Shown here in pieces: positions 35,225-43,878 of a stretch of 64,000 nucleotides of DNA. How positions within the stretch are numbered: position 1 is the stretch's first letter; the number at the start of each line of letters is the position of its first letter. The notes beneath the pieces are model-generated. The model made no database searches. It was not told the DNA's origin and was given only the letters and a program-made list of their open reading frames with translations. A program made the translations under genes and the position numbers. This stretch comes from CALRQJ02 sp943370285 (lineage in GTDB: Bacteria; Bacteroidota; Bacteroidia; Chitinophagales; Chitinophagaceae): positions 1-64,000 of the forward strand of contig CALRQJ020000006.1 of the NCBI GenBank assembly GCA_943370285.1, given 5' to 3'.

Positions 35225-37072
35225 ATGAGTGATGCCATTAAACATGAATGCGGACTAGCCTACATTCGACTTCGTAAACCATTTTCTTATTATTTACAGC
35301 AATACGGTACCGCTACTTATGGCTTAAACAAGCTGTATTTGTTGATGGAAAAGCAGCACAACCGTGGTCAGGATGGTGCCGGTGTAGCAGCGGTAAAGTT
35401 GAATGTAGAACCGGGTTATCCGTTCTTGCATCGTTTACGCAGCAATGCACCCCAGCCTATTGCCGATATCTTTTTTAAAATTGGCGAAGAAGTAAAAGAG
35501 TTGGAAAAATACCAGCCCGATATCAAAAATCATCCGGGCTTACTCAAAGGGCATTTACCCATGTTGGGCGAATTGTTGTTGGGCCATTTGCGGTATGGAA
35601 CACAGGGCAAAAACAATGTTGAATTCTGCCATCCCTTCATTAAAAGAAATACCGAACCTGGAAAAAATATTGCCCTTGCGGGGAATTTTAATTTGGTGAA
35701 TACCGATGAATTGTATGATTTGCTCAATATCAATCCCGGTGAGTTTCAAAAGCAAAGCGATTTAGCGGCAATGATGGAAACGGTGCATCATTTTTTATTG
35801 AAAGAAGACGATGCTAACCCCGATAATGCCAACATAGCTAATGTGCTTAAGAAAGCAGTTCCGCTATTTGATGGCGGTTACACCATTGGTGGCTTAATTG
35901 GCAACGGTCACAGTTTTGTGATGAGAGATGCACATGGTATTCGTCCGGCATATTATTTTATCAACGATGAATTTATTGTTGCGGCAAGTGAAAGGGCGGC
36001 CATTCGTACCACATTTAATGTAGGGGAAAACGAAGTGTTGGAATTGATGCCCGGGAATGCATTGTTGGTTGACAATAAAGGCGATTATTCCATTGAGCAA
36101 ATTGTTGCTCCATTAGAGCGTTGGGCTTGTAGTTTTGAACGCATTTATTTTAGTCGTGGTAGCGATGAAAAAATTTACAGAGAACGTATTGCCCTTGGTC
36201 ATCATTTGAGCAAAACGGTATTGGAACGCATTAACTACGATTTAAGAAATACCATTTTCTCCTACATCCCCAACACAGCAGAAGTGGCTTTTTACGGCTT
36301 GGTGAAAGGCATGGAAGAATACCTGAATAAAATTAAGGTAGAAAGAATTTTGAGTTGGAATGGCGATGTTACGCCGGAGAAGTTGGAGGAAATGATTACG
36401 AGAAAAATTCGGCAAGAAAAGATTGCGATTAAAGATGTGAAGTTGAGAACATTTATTACCGAAGATGCCAACCGCAACGAAATGGTGCAACACGTTTATG
36501 ATGTTACTTATGGTACCGTTCGTAAAAATGAAGATACTTTGGTGGTGATTGATGATAGTATTGTTCGTGGTACTACATTAAAAGAAAGTATTGTGCGTAT
36601 GTTGGCAAGATTACATCCTAAAAAGATCATTGTTGTTTCTTCTGCACCGCAGATTCGTTACCCGGATTGTTATGGTATTGATATGAGTAAGCTAGGCGAT
36701 TTTATTGCGTTTAGAGCAGCCATTGCTTTGTTGAAAGAACACCAAATGGAACATGTATTAACAGAAGTATTAGAAAAAATAAAAGAGCTGCAACGCAACA
36801 ATCAATTGCATGTAGAGAATGTAGTAAGGCAAGTGTACAAACCTTTTTCTACCGAACAAATCAGCCAAAAAATCGCCCAATTAATCACCCCCGCTGATGT
36901 CACTTTACCGGTAGAAGTAATCTACCAAACGATTGAAGATTTGCACGACAGTTGCCCTACTAATACAGGCGATTGGTACTTTACCGGCAACTATCCTACA
37001 CCGGGTGGTAACAAGGTGGTGAACAAAGCATTTTTGAATTTTCTGGACGGAAAAAATGTGAGGGGGTATTAG
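35225..37072 (+). CDS. purF: Amidophosphoribosyltransferase, long Bacteroidota form
   Basis: A 615-residue glutamine-dependent enzyme for the first committed step of purine synthesis (PRPP plus glutamine to phosphoribosylamine). The N-terminal Ntn-hydrolase domain would use C9 after removal of eight residues (HEC|GLAYIRL), with NRGQDGAGV following. The phosphoribosyltransferase domain has the PRPP motif VVIDDSIVRGTT (~440-451). It is about 100 residues longer than classical PurF, mostly in insertions and a C-terminal tail (DSCPTNTGDWYFTGNYPTPGG). It could be a paralogue specialised for another pathway; the genome may hold a second, shorter PurF. Confidence 0.82.
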   Translation: MSDAIKHECGLAYIRLRKPFSYYLQQYGTATYGLNKLYLLMEKQHNRGQDGAGVAAVKLNVEPGYPFLHRLRSNAPQPIADIFFKIGEEVKELEKYQPDIKNHPGLLKGHLPMLGELLLGHLRYGTQGKNNVEFCHPFIKRNTEPGKNIALAGNFNLVNTDELYDLLNINPGEFQKQSDLAAMMETVHHFLLKEDDANPDNANIANVLKKAVPLFDGGYTIGGLIGNGHSFVMRDAHGIRPAYYFINDEFIVAASERAAIRTTFNVGENEVLELMPGNALLVDNKGDYSIEQIVAPLERWACSFERIYFSRGSDEKIYRERIALGHHLSKTVLERINYDLRNTIFSYIPNTAEVAFYGLVKGMEEYLNKIKVERILSWNGDVTPEKLEEMITRKIRQEKIAIKDVKLRTFITEDANRNEMVQHVYDVTYGTVRKNEDTLVVIDDSIVRGTTLKESIVRMLARLHPKKIIVVSSAPQIRYPDCYGIDMSKLGDFIAFRAAIALLKEHQMEHVLTEVLEKIKELQRNNQLHVENVVRQVYKPFSTEQISQKIAQLITPADVTLPVEVIYQTIEDLHDSCPTNTGDWYFTGNYPTPGGNKVVNKAFLNFLDGKNVRGY

Positions 37073-37116
37073 GTCGCATGACAATTATGTTGGCATTTTT
37101 TTATCTCAGTAATGTT

Positions 37117-37124
37117 TATATTTG
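37117..37124 (+). promoter_or_regulatory. Promoter before the DUF6364-like gene
   Basis: TATATTTG matches TAnnTTTG exactly, 16 bases before the ATG at 37140. The nearest TTG upstream (37090-37092) gives a 24-base spacer, slightly long. Confidence 0.5.
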
Positions 37125-37139
37125 AATAAAGAAATAGCA

Positions 37140-37352
37140 ATGACAACCCGAATAAGCATTACTGTAAAAGAATCGAATGCGAAAAAGGCAAGGGCATATG
37201 CTGCAAAAAACCATACTTCTGTTTCTAAGTTAGTAGATAATTATTTATCGCAATTATCAAATCCAAAGCAAAAGTTTAAAAAAACGGCTTCCTTTACTGA
37301 GCAATATGCCGGGATTCTGTCAGGCCAAATTCCAGAAGATATTAATGCGTAA
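37140..37352 (+). CDS. DUF6364-like ribbon-helix-helix antitoxin (orphan)
   Basis: A 70-residue protein with a ribbon-helix-helix start (TTRISITVKESNAKKARAYAAKNHTS) followed by VSKLVDNYL and a flexible, charged tail. It resembles DUF6364-type antitoxins, usually followed by a PIN-domain toxin. No PIN gene follows; the next gene (15 bases on) is a histidine phosphatase. It may be an orphan antitoxin or a repurposed regulator. ATG 37140 is used; an upstream TTG overlaps the promoter. Confidence 0.7.
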   Translation: MTTRISITVKESNAKKARAYAAKNHTSVSKLVDNYLSQLSNPKQKFKKTASFTEQYAGILSGQIPEDINA

Positions 37353-37366
37353 AGGATTACAATATC

Positions 37367-37855
37367 ATGAAAAATTTACTCCTTATTCGCCATGCAAAAA
37401 GTGAATGGAATATTATGCGTCCGGTAGATTTTGACCGGCCATTAAATCCTCGTGGCCATAATGATGCTCCCAAGATGGCCAAGCGTTTAATGGACAAAAC
37501 AGCTACGATAGATGCTTTTGTATCTAGTCCGGCCAACAGGGCTTTTACCACTGCCTCCTACTTTGCCGAAGCATTTCATCAAACGCAAGAACAGATTATT
37601 CAAATTCCTGAATTATATCATGCACCCAAATCTGTTTTTTATGATGTGGTTGCTGATTTAAACAACGATTGGGAAACGGTCGCTATTTTTTCTCACAACC
37701 CAGGTATCACGGAATTTGCAAATAGCCTAACCAATGCTCATATCGACAATATGCCAACCTGCTGCATTTTTGCTATTAAAGCAGAGATAACTGATTGGAA
37801 AGATTTTCAAACTGCTGTAAAAAAATTCTGGTTTTGTGATTTTCCAAAAGCTTAA
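37367..37855 (+). CDS. SixA-like histidine phosphatase
   Basis: A 162-residue phosphatase of the histidine-acid (phosphoglycerate mutase) superfamily. The catalytic RH motif is LLIRHAKSEW (R8, H9), with further active-site residues in SSPANRAFTTA and FSHNPGITEF. The short, cap-less form is typical of SixA, which in E. coli removes phosphate from histidines of phosphotransfer proteins. The target here is unknown. It ends exactly where the convergent EamA gene ends. Confidence 0.88.
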   Translation: MKNLLLIRHAKSEWNIMRPVDFDRPLNPRGHNDAPKMAKRLMDKTATIDAFVSSPANRAFTTASYFAEAFHQTQEQIIQIPELYHAPKSVFYDVVADLNNDWETVAIFSHNPGITEFANSLTNAHIDNMPTCCIFAIKAEITDWKDFQTAVKKFWFCDFPKA

Positions 37856-38770
37856 TTAATCCGCATTTTCTAATCCTTCCGCAACGCTTAGTTTCTTCTT
37901 TCTGTTTACCAAGTAAACACCTGCAAAAATTAAAGCAGCCGCAGCTATTTTAGCAATACTCAAGGCTTCGCCAAAAACCAACATCGCCGTAATAGTAGCA
38001 AAAACGGGTTGCGTATAAATATAAGTTCCTGTTACGGTGGAGCCCAATTGTGCTATGCCATATACCATAAACATATAAGCAAAAAAAGTAGCGCCCAATA
38101 CTACAAAGGCCAACGCCAACCAATGGTGCCATAAAAAGCCAGTCCAGTTGACTTGTGTAAAATCATTCCAGCCAACAGGAATAATAATCATTGCGCCAAA
38201 CAAAAACACCCAACGTATTACATGCAATGGCTTGTAGGCGTCCATCAATGGTTTAACCAATACCAGGTAAAAAGCATAAGAAATGGCATTTAATACAATC
38301 ATAATATCTCCCAAGGTGTCGCTAGCCACATCTCCTTTTGCTTTTACAATAATGAGCACAGCAGCACCGCTGATGCCCAAGATTAATCCGGCAATTTTAA
38401 ATGCTGTGATGGCTTCTTTCAATAACCAAGCTGCAATAACCGTGATGGCGACTGGTGTGGTTAATGCCAACAGTGCAGCATGTACCGGACTGGTTAAGGA
38501 AGTGCCTTTCACAAATAATATTTGATTGATAGCTACACCCGTTAAGGCACACAAAACAAACAATGGAATATGTTTTTTTTGGATGGCTGCCTTACCTGGT
38601 TTTAGCGCAAACAACAACCAAAACAACACCAGTGCGGTAAAAACTCTAATTACATTTAACCCTAACGGTGGCATTAACGAAGGTGTTACATGTTTTACTG
38701 CCACCACACCGGCGCCAAAGAAAAAGTTGCCCAATAAAACGGCGCCATGTGCTTTAAGGTTATTGCTCAT
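37856..38770 (-). CDS. EamA/DMT-superfamily transporter
   Basis: A 304-residue inner-membrane protein with about ten hydrophobic segments arranged as two EamA repeats (first ~5-140, second ~150-290). Typical features include NVIRVFTALVLFWLLFA and the duplicated glycine-rich helices. The family exports metabolites such as amino acids or drugs; no substrate can be named. The C-terminus is charged and cytosolic (NRKKKLSVAEGLE). It lies 21 bases downstream of the glycosyltransferase gene on the same strand and may share its transcript. Confidence 0.88.
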   Translation of the reverse strand: MSNNLKAHGAVLLGNFFFGAGVVAVKHVTPSLMPPLGLNVIRVFTALVLFWLLFALKPGKAAIQKKHIPLFVLCALTGVAINQILFVKGTSLTSPVHAALLALTTPVAITVIAAWLLKEAITAFKIAGLILGISGAAVLIIVKAKGDVASDTLGDIMIVLNAISYAFYLVLVKPLMDAYKPLHVIRWVFLFGAMIIIPVGWNDFTQVNWTGFLWHHWLALAFVVLGATFFAYMFMVYGIAQLGSTVTGTYIYTQPVFATITAMLVFGEALSIAKIAAAALIFAGVYLVNRKKKLSVAEGLENAD

Positions 38771-38791
38771 AGGTACAAAGTAACAGCAGCA

Positions 38792-39880
38792 TTAGCTAAT
38801 TTGTTTCAACAAATTAGTGATAGTCATTTCCATATTTGAGTTTGACAAACCGGGTGACACAAACTCAAATTGTTCGGCGGTAGCAATTGCATCTGCTACA
38901 TTGAGTTGGCCTTGTTGAACAGAATATGCCCATTGCTGCTGCATCAACCTTTCAGCCAAATACTCTTGTTCGGTTTGACCTGGAGTAGGTACAAGAATTG
39001 ATTTTTTCTGCAGCGCCAAAATTTCCATCACGGTGGTATAGCCACTTCGGCAAATAATATATCGGCTCTGTTGCATCACTTGTTGCAATTGCTCACCATT
39101 CAAATGCTGGTGTATGGTTATATCTGCCGCATCTTGCACCTCATCCACCATTCCGGGCTTGCCCCGTACAATTATTTTCTTTCCGCCTACGGCCGATAAC
39201 TGCGCCAAAACCTTTTGCTCAAATAAGCTGCGTTGTGGTTCGGGACCAGAAATCAACACACAATAATCATAAACTATCGGTTGCGGAGCAGTGGTGTTAA
39301 ACCGAGATAATATACCCAAATAATGAACGGGTATGGCTGGCTGTTGTGCAGGATGAGACAATTGGCCTGCCACATTTTTTTCATCAGGCACATCAGGTAC
39401 CCAACAAGCAGCAAAGCGATTAATGTAATTGTAATTGATGCGTTGTACCCGCTTTTCTAACCAAGCAAAAGGCATTTTAATGGTAAGTTGGTGGGTGATA
39501 AAAACCGATGGCACTTGCTTGCTGTATAAGCCATATCGGTTATCGCTAATGATCAGTTGAATACCGTGTTGTTGAATGGTTTGTTTCAGCCACCGCTGCT
39601 CGTTTCGGATAGCCCTTAATATTTGGGGAATTTGAAACAGTATAGTAAAAGGCAATGCCCATGTTGACTTGGCATAGCGAATACGATAGCCCTTAATTGG
39701 AAGTATGGTTAGGCTTGGAAACTCGGTGCATAGTAAAGCGGCCGTTGCACCTTCTGCTGCAATGATAACAGTACAACCCTGTTGTTCTAATGCTTTAATG
39801 ATAGGTATGCAGCGGGTAGCATGCCCAAGCCCCCAATCTAGCGGTGCTACTAAAACCCTTATGTTAAATTTCTCCTGCAA
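38792..39880 (-). CDS. Glycosyltransferase (MGT/GT28-like)
   Basis: A 362-residue GT-B-fold protein. The N-terminus reads VLVAPLDWGLGHATRCIPIIKALEQ, the glycine-rich acceptor-side loop of this group, and the donor-side motif is SRYIICRSGYTTVMEILALQKKSILVPTPGQTEQE (given in two parts: RSGYTTVMEIL, PTPGQTEQE). Relatives transfer sugars to lipids or other glycosides. The start appears to be TTG 39880, since no in-frame ATG exists upstream of the conserved strand. Confidence 0.78.
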   Translation of the reverse strand: MQEKFNIRVLVAPLDWGLGHATRCIPIIKALEQQGCTVIIAAEGATAALLCTEFPSLTILPIKGYRIRYAKSTWALPFTILFQIPQILRAIRNEQRWLKQTIQQHGIQLIISDNRYGLYSKQVPSVFITHQLTIKMPFAWLEKRVQRINYNYINRFAACWVPDVPDEKNVAGQLSHPAQQPAIPVHYLGILSRFNTTAPQPIVYDYCVLISGPEPQRSLFEQKVLAQLSAVGGKKIIVRGKPGMVDEVQDAADITIHQHLNGEQLQQVMQQSRYIICRSGYTTVMEILALQKKSILVPTPGQTEQEYLAERLMQQQWAYSVQQGQLNVADAIATAEQFEFVSPGLSNSNMEMTITNLLKQIS

Positions 39881-39936
39881 ATGGATGATTATAAGGTGTG
39901 GAAAGTAAAATTTCCTATTTTTCCAAACAAGAAATT

Positions 39937-40065
39937 ATGAAGAAACTAAACCAAATCAGTGTCGTCTTGTTATTGATTGCCTTGTTAAGCATGTCATTTA
40001 CTGGTTGCAGCGTCTTTCAAAAGTCTAATAAAAAGAAATGTGGCTGCCCCGGTAACGTACTTTAA
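39937..40065 (+). CDS. Tiny lipoprotein with a Cys-Gly-Cys end
   Basis: A 42-residue protein: a signal sequence with lipobox (LLSMSFTGC, Cys at 24), then a short basic stretch and a C-terminal KKKCGCPGNVL. After lipidation the mature peptide would be about 19 residues with a CxC pair, which could bind metal or form a disulphide. I recognise the type as common in this phylum but know no function. It lies 12 bases before the next small gene. Confidence 0.65.
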   Translation: MKKLNQISVVLLLIALLSMSFTGCSVFQKSNKKKCGCPGNVL

Positions 40066-40077
40066 AGTAATGTTTTG

Positions 40078-40323
40078 ATGCAAAATAACAGAGACTTATT
40101 AATTGTAAACAGAGATTTGGTCTATGATTCCAACTCTTTGCAGCATGAGATTGAGCTACTTAATCAAATGCTATTCTCTGTAGAAAAGTTGCACCATTTT
40201 TCTATTTCCCACGAAATCATTGATGTAAATAAGTACAAGATCATTCAGAAGCAACACCTTATTCAGCAGAAAATCAGAGAACATAGCCTAAAGCCATTCC
40301 AATTCTTGTTCTGCAAAAACTAA
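40078..40323 (+). CDS. Small hypothetical protein
   Basis: An 81-residue, mostly helical cytosolic protein (NRDLVYDSNSLQHEIELLNQMLFSVEK...KIREHSLKPFQFLFCKN). I do not recognise a family. It follows the tiny lipoprotein by 12 bases and ends three bases before the convergent aminotransferase gene. Helices with His/Gln/Glu heptad-like spacing suggest a coiled coil. Confidence 0.5.
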   Translation: MQNNRDLLIVNRDLVYDSNSLQHEIELLNQMLFSVEKLHHFSISHEIIDVNKYKIIQKQHLIQQKIREHSLKPFQFLFCKN

Positions 40324-40325
40324 TC

Positions 40326-41585
40326 TTATTTCAATGCCTTTACAGCATTAGTTACGCCATCGAGCATTACATCAATATCTTCTTCTTTTACAACACCCAC
40401 ACTCAATCTGTACCAACTACTTTGTTTGGAAGCCCCGAAACAATAGAAAGGCACTACTGCTAATTTGGCTTCATCTAATATATATTGGGTAACGTCGGCT
40501 TGTGTTTGCAATACTTTACCATCGGCAGTGGTTTTGCCGCACAAATTAAATTGAATGGTAAGATAGATAGCGGCCTGTGGTGTAACTGCATTAACTGCAT
40601 AACCTTCGTTGTGCAATGCTTTGATGCCTGCATAAATGCGGTTTAATCGATGTTCAATTGCCGCTTTAAATGAAGAAAGGTGTTGTGCTACTGCCTCTTG
40701 TTGTACCAGATATTTGGCCACCGCCTTTTGTTCTGCCATGGGTGCCCAAGCCCCCAAATGACTTAAAATAGCTTTCATTTTAGCAATCACCTCAGCGGGG
40801 CCCATGCTCCAGCCCACCCTTACTCCTGTAGCTGCAAAGGCTTTACTAATGCCATCTACAAAAACGGTATACGGTTTCATGGCTGGTCTTAATGTGATAG
40901 GATTATAATGAACCGTATCGCCAAAGGTTAGGGTCCAGTACATTTGATCAAACATCACATATAGCTTTTTTTCATCTTCACCACGACGTTCATTTTCTGC
41001 CAACACCATATCGCAAATTTCTTCCAATGCCTCTTTTTGCAATACTGTACCGGTAGGATTTTGTGGTGTACACAAACACAATAAGGTAGCACCGTTGATG
41101 TAAGGTTTTATTTCTGATGCCGTAGGCATGAAATGATTTTCTACACTGGCTTCTATCATGCAATGTTCACCATCGTTTAGGTGTACATAGTGATTGTTGT
41201 TCCAAGAGGGTGAAGCATAAATGACTTTATCGCCTTTATCTACCAATACTTTAAAAATAGCATATATCAATGGTCTGCCGCCCGATGCAATTTGAATTTC
41301 GTTGGGGGCATAATCTAATCCTTCCCACGCTTTTAAAAATTGTGCAACGGCTTGTCTCAAGTCTAGCACACCATCTGCCGGAGGATAATTGGTAAAATGA
41401 TTGCGGTAAGCTTCAACAATTAAATCTTCGAGCAAAGTAGGAATAGGAAAAACTTTGGGGTCGAAATCGCCGATGGTGTAGTTGTAGATTTTTTCGCCTT
41501 GGCGAATGCGTTCATTAATCTCATTTCCCAGTTTTACAATTTCGCTGCCGATAAGCGTTTCGGCTAACTGACTTAGCTTGGCCAT
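40326..41585 (-). CDS. PLP-dependent class I/II aminotransferase
   Basis: A 419-residue cytosolic aminotransferase, aspartate-aminotransferase fold. Typical blocks are YTIGDFDPKVFPIP, FTNYPPADGVLDLRQAVAQFL, SGGRPLIYAIFKVLVDKGDKV, CTPQNPTGTVL, and the PLP-lysine region DGISKAFAATGVRVGW (Lys in SKAF). I start at ATG 41585 (MAKLSQLAETL); the frame is open upstream but does not look like protein. A TACCTTCG on the minus strand just upstream may be its promoter. The substrate is uncertain. Confidence 0.88.
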   Translation of the reverse strand: MAKLSQLAETLIGSEIVKLGNEINERIRQGEKIYNYTIGDFDPKVFPIPTLLEDLIVEAYRNHFTNYPPADGVLDLRQAVAQFLKAWEGLDYAPNEIQIASGGRPLIYAIFKVLVDKGDKVIYASPSWNNNHYVHLNDGEHCMIEASVENHFMPTASEIKPYINGATLLCLCTPQNPTGTVLQKEALEEICDMVLAENERRGEDEKKLYVMFDQMYWTLTFGDTVHYNPITLRPAMKPYTVFVDGISKAFAATGVRVGWSMGPAEVIAKMKAILSHLGAWAPMAEQKAVAKYLVQQEAVAQHLSSFKAAIEHRLNRIYAGIKALHNEGYAVNAVTPQAAIYLTIQFNLCGKTTADGKVLQTQADVTQYILDEAKLAVVPFYCFGASKQSSWYRLSVGVVKEEDIDVMLDGVTNAVKALK

Positions 41586-41624
41586 TTCACCTGATTTGCG
41601 GCGAAGGTAAGCCATTGAAGGGGT

Positions 41625-41646
41625 AAATAAAAAGCCTGTTGAAGGC
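41625..41646 (-). terminator. Weak terminator after the small export protein gene
   Basis: On the minus strand a short stem GCCT/AGGC with a five-base loop is followed by TTTTTATT, directly behind the stop codon of the gene at 41651. Confidence 0.4.
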
Positions 41647-41650
41647 CGAT

Positions 41651-42073
41651 TTAAAACAATTGTAACCCGTAATAACCAACGCTTGTAAAAATGACACAAC
41701 GAGCTAGCACACCTATGCAACACCAGGTTACTAATTTTTTAAGGTTGGCGTTAAAACCTACACCCACCGCAATACTAACGGGAGCACCAACCGTAAATGT
41801 GCCTAAAAAACCCAAGCCAATGATGCCATACTTATTCCAAATTCGGTCAAGCATAGGGTGTTTTGGTTTTTTTTCTTTTACGGCTTTGCCCTTATGAAAG
41901 AAGGCTCTTATTTTATCGCCTAAAAATGCAGCTACAAATACACCCGTTATTCCACCAATCAAACTAGCTACAAATATCACCCAAGGAGAAAGGCCGAAGG
42001 CAAAGCCCGCAGGAATGGCGGCATAAATTTCAAAAGTGGCTAATCCGGCAACGGTTAATATTTTCAAATACAT
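41651..42073 (-). CDS. Small multidrug-export-family membrane protein
   Basis: A 140-residue inner-membrane protein with about four hydrophobic segments. The signature is GTFTVGAPVSIAVGVGF near residues 90-110, and a charged loop (KGKAVKEKKPKHP) splits the helices. It matches the Sm_multidrug_ex family, whose name is historical; a transport function has little direct support that I know of. No operon partner is apparent. Confidence 0.75.
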   Translation of the reverse strand: MYLKILTVAGLATFEIYAAIPAGFAFGLSPWVIFVASLIGGITGVFVAAFLGDKIRAFFHKGKAVKEKKPKHPMLDRIWNKYGIIGLGFLGTFTVGAPVSIAVGVGFNANLKKLVTWCCIGVLARCVIFTSVGYYGLQLF

Positions 42074-42265
42074 AATGCGATTAAAGATGGTATCAAGCGG
42101 TGAAAATAGCGTAAAGCAACCGCTCCTCCTTATTGATGGTGTTAATCTTTTTATATCATTTCAGCTAAGTAGCTGATTTTCAATTTTGCATTGGAATATC
42201 TCAATTCATTCATACCATTCTCACCCTGATTTTATGTTGATGCTATTAATTTCACCAAAAATAAA

Positions 42266-42811
42266 ATGATGGAAAACAATAGAAAACTGATCGTTTATAT
42301 AGCCGCAAGCATAGATGGTTTTATTGCTAAACCCAATGATGATTTAAGCTTTTTATCGGTGGTTGAAAAAGCAGGAGAAGATTATGGCTACGCCGATTTT
42401 ATTGCCACCGTTGATACCGTTATTGTAGGTAGAAAAACCTACGATTGGGTATTGCAACATGCTGCGTTTCCGCATGCTGATAAACAAACTTTTGTAATTA
42501 CACATACACCACGGCCGGCAGAGGGTAATATTCAATTTTACAATGGCGATATGGTAGCATTGATACAACAGATAAAATCAAGCCCCGGTAAACATATTTT
42601 TTGCGATGGTGGCGCAGCCATTGTTAATCTGTTATTACAATATGACTTAATTGATGAATTGATTATTTCGGTAATTCCCATTTTGCTAGGCAATGGTACT
42701 CGTTTGTTTGCCACCAATAGACCGGAACAACTGTATTCCCTCATTTCAAGCCAATCTTTCGAAACTGGACTGGTTCAACTTAAATATGAAAGAAAGCGGC
42801 AAAATGGATAA
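42266..42811 (+). CDS. Dihydrofolate-reductase-fold (RibD C-terminal-like) protein
   Basis: A 181-residue protein of the DHFR/RibD C-terminal superfamily. The N-terminus KLIVYIAASIDGFIAKPNDDL is the typical opening, followed by TVIVGRKTYDWV and a glycine-containing C-terminal strand block (IFCDGGAAIVNLLLQYDLIDELIISVIPILLG read in parts: FCDGGAAIVN, IPILLGNGTRLF). These proteins bind NADPH; the substrate is not known. Two ATGs start the frame (42266 and 42269). Confidence 0.82.
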   Translation: MMENNRKLIVYIAASIDGFIAKPNDDLSFLSVVEKAGEDYGYADFIATVDTVIVGRKTYDWVLQHAAFPHADKQTFVITHTPRPAEGNIQFYNGDMVALIQQIKSSPGKHIFCDGGAAIVNLLLQYDLIDELIISVIPILLGNGTRLFATNRPEQLYSLISSQSFETGLVQLKYERKRQNG

Positions 42812-42876
42812 TTACAGCCAATTGGTTCAGTACGATTACCTTTGAAGCTCATTACAAACGCATAATCGGTTACATC

Positions 42877-43878
42877 GTGTCTGAAAAAACAAACTTTATA
42901 GATTATATCCGCATTTTTTGTCGCAGTGGTCATGGCGGGGCAGGTTCTAAGCATTTTTTACGCAATAAGCTAACGGCTTTTGGCGGACCAGATGGTGGCG
43001 ACGGTGGCAGAGGTGGTCATATCATCCTTAGAGGCAATACCCAATTATGGACCTTATTGCATTTGCGTTATTACAAAAATGTATTGGCCGAGAATGGAGA
43101 AAATGGCAGCAAGAACAAATGTACAGGGCATGATGGAAAAGATATTATCATTGAAGTGCCGCTAGGTACTGTGGCTAGAGATGAAGAAACCGGATTAGTA
43201 GAAGCAGAAATTCTAGAACACGGACAAGAGGTAATTTGGCTGCGTGGCGGTAGAGGCGGTTTAGGCAATGCTAATTTTGCTACACCCACCAATCAAGCAC
43301 CCGAACATGCACAACCCGGAGAGCCCGGTGTTGAAGGTTACAAAAACCTAGAATTAAAAGTATTGGCCGATGTTGGTTTGGTTGGCTTCCCTAATGCAGG
43401 AAAATCAACTTTACTATCTTCCATCACTGCTGCAAAACCAAAGATTGCAGATTATGCTTTTACCACACTAACACCACAATTGGGCATGGTTGCATACCGA
43501 GACAATAAAAGTTTTTGTATTGCCGATTTGCCCGGCATTATTGAAGGAGCTGCTGAGGGTAAAGGTTTGGGGCATCGGTTTTTAAGACATATTGAACGAA
43601 ACAGTTGTTTACTATTTTTGATTCCTGCTGACAGCAATGACCACCGCAAAGAATTTGAAATATTGGTGAATGAGTTGGAGGAATACAATCCGGAAATGTT
43701 GCAAAAAGATTTCATCATTGCCATCAGTAAAAGCGACATGCTAGATGATGAATTGAAGGAAGCCATTCGCAAGGAATTGCCAACCAATGTGCCACATATT
43801 TTTATCTCATCTGTAACTACGCAAGGTTTAGCAGAATTAAAAGATATGCTGTGGAATACTTTGAATACTACGGCTTAA
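42877..43878 (+). CDS. obg: Obg family GTPase
   Basis: A 333-residue ribosome-associated GTPase acting in large-subunit assembly and stress control. The Obg glycine-rich domain fills 1-~160 (GGDGGRGGHIILRG). The G domain has G1 GFPNAGKS (170-177), switch FTTLTPQLG, DLPGIIEGA and a later SKSD-type base-recognition motif. It lacks the C-terminal extension of some family members. The start is GTG 42877. It ends convergent with argH, the two stop codons sharing TTAA at 43875-43878. Confidence 0.94.
   Translation: MSEKTNFIDYIRIFCRSGHGGAGSKHFLRNKLTAFGGPDGGDGGRGGHIILRGNTQLWTLLHLRYYKNVLAENGENGSKNKCTGHDGKDIIIEVPLGTVARDEETGLVEAEILEHGQEVIWLRGGRGGLGNANFATPTNQAPEHAQPGEPGVEGYKNLELKVLADVGLVGFPNAGKSTLLSSITAAKPKIADYAFTTLTPQLGMVAYRDNKSFCIADLPGIIEGAAEGKGLGHRFLRHIERNSCLLFLIPADSNDHRKEFEILVNELEEYNPEMLQKDFIIAISKSDMLDDELKEAIRKELPTNVPHIFISSVTTQGLAELKDMLWNTLNTTA

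Noticed and set aside
42162..42176. TCAGC/GCTGA hairpin before the DHFR-like gene
   Set aside because: The 5-bp stem is too short and weak to support as a terminator or regulatory site.
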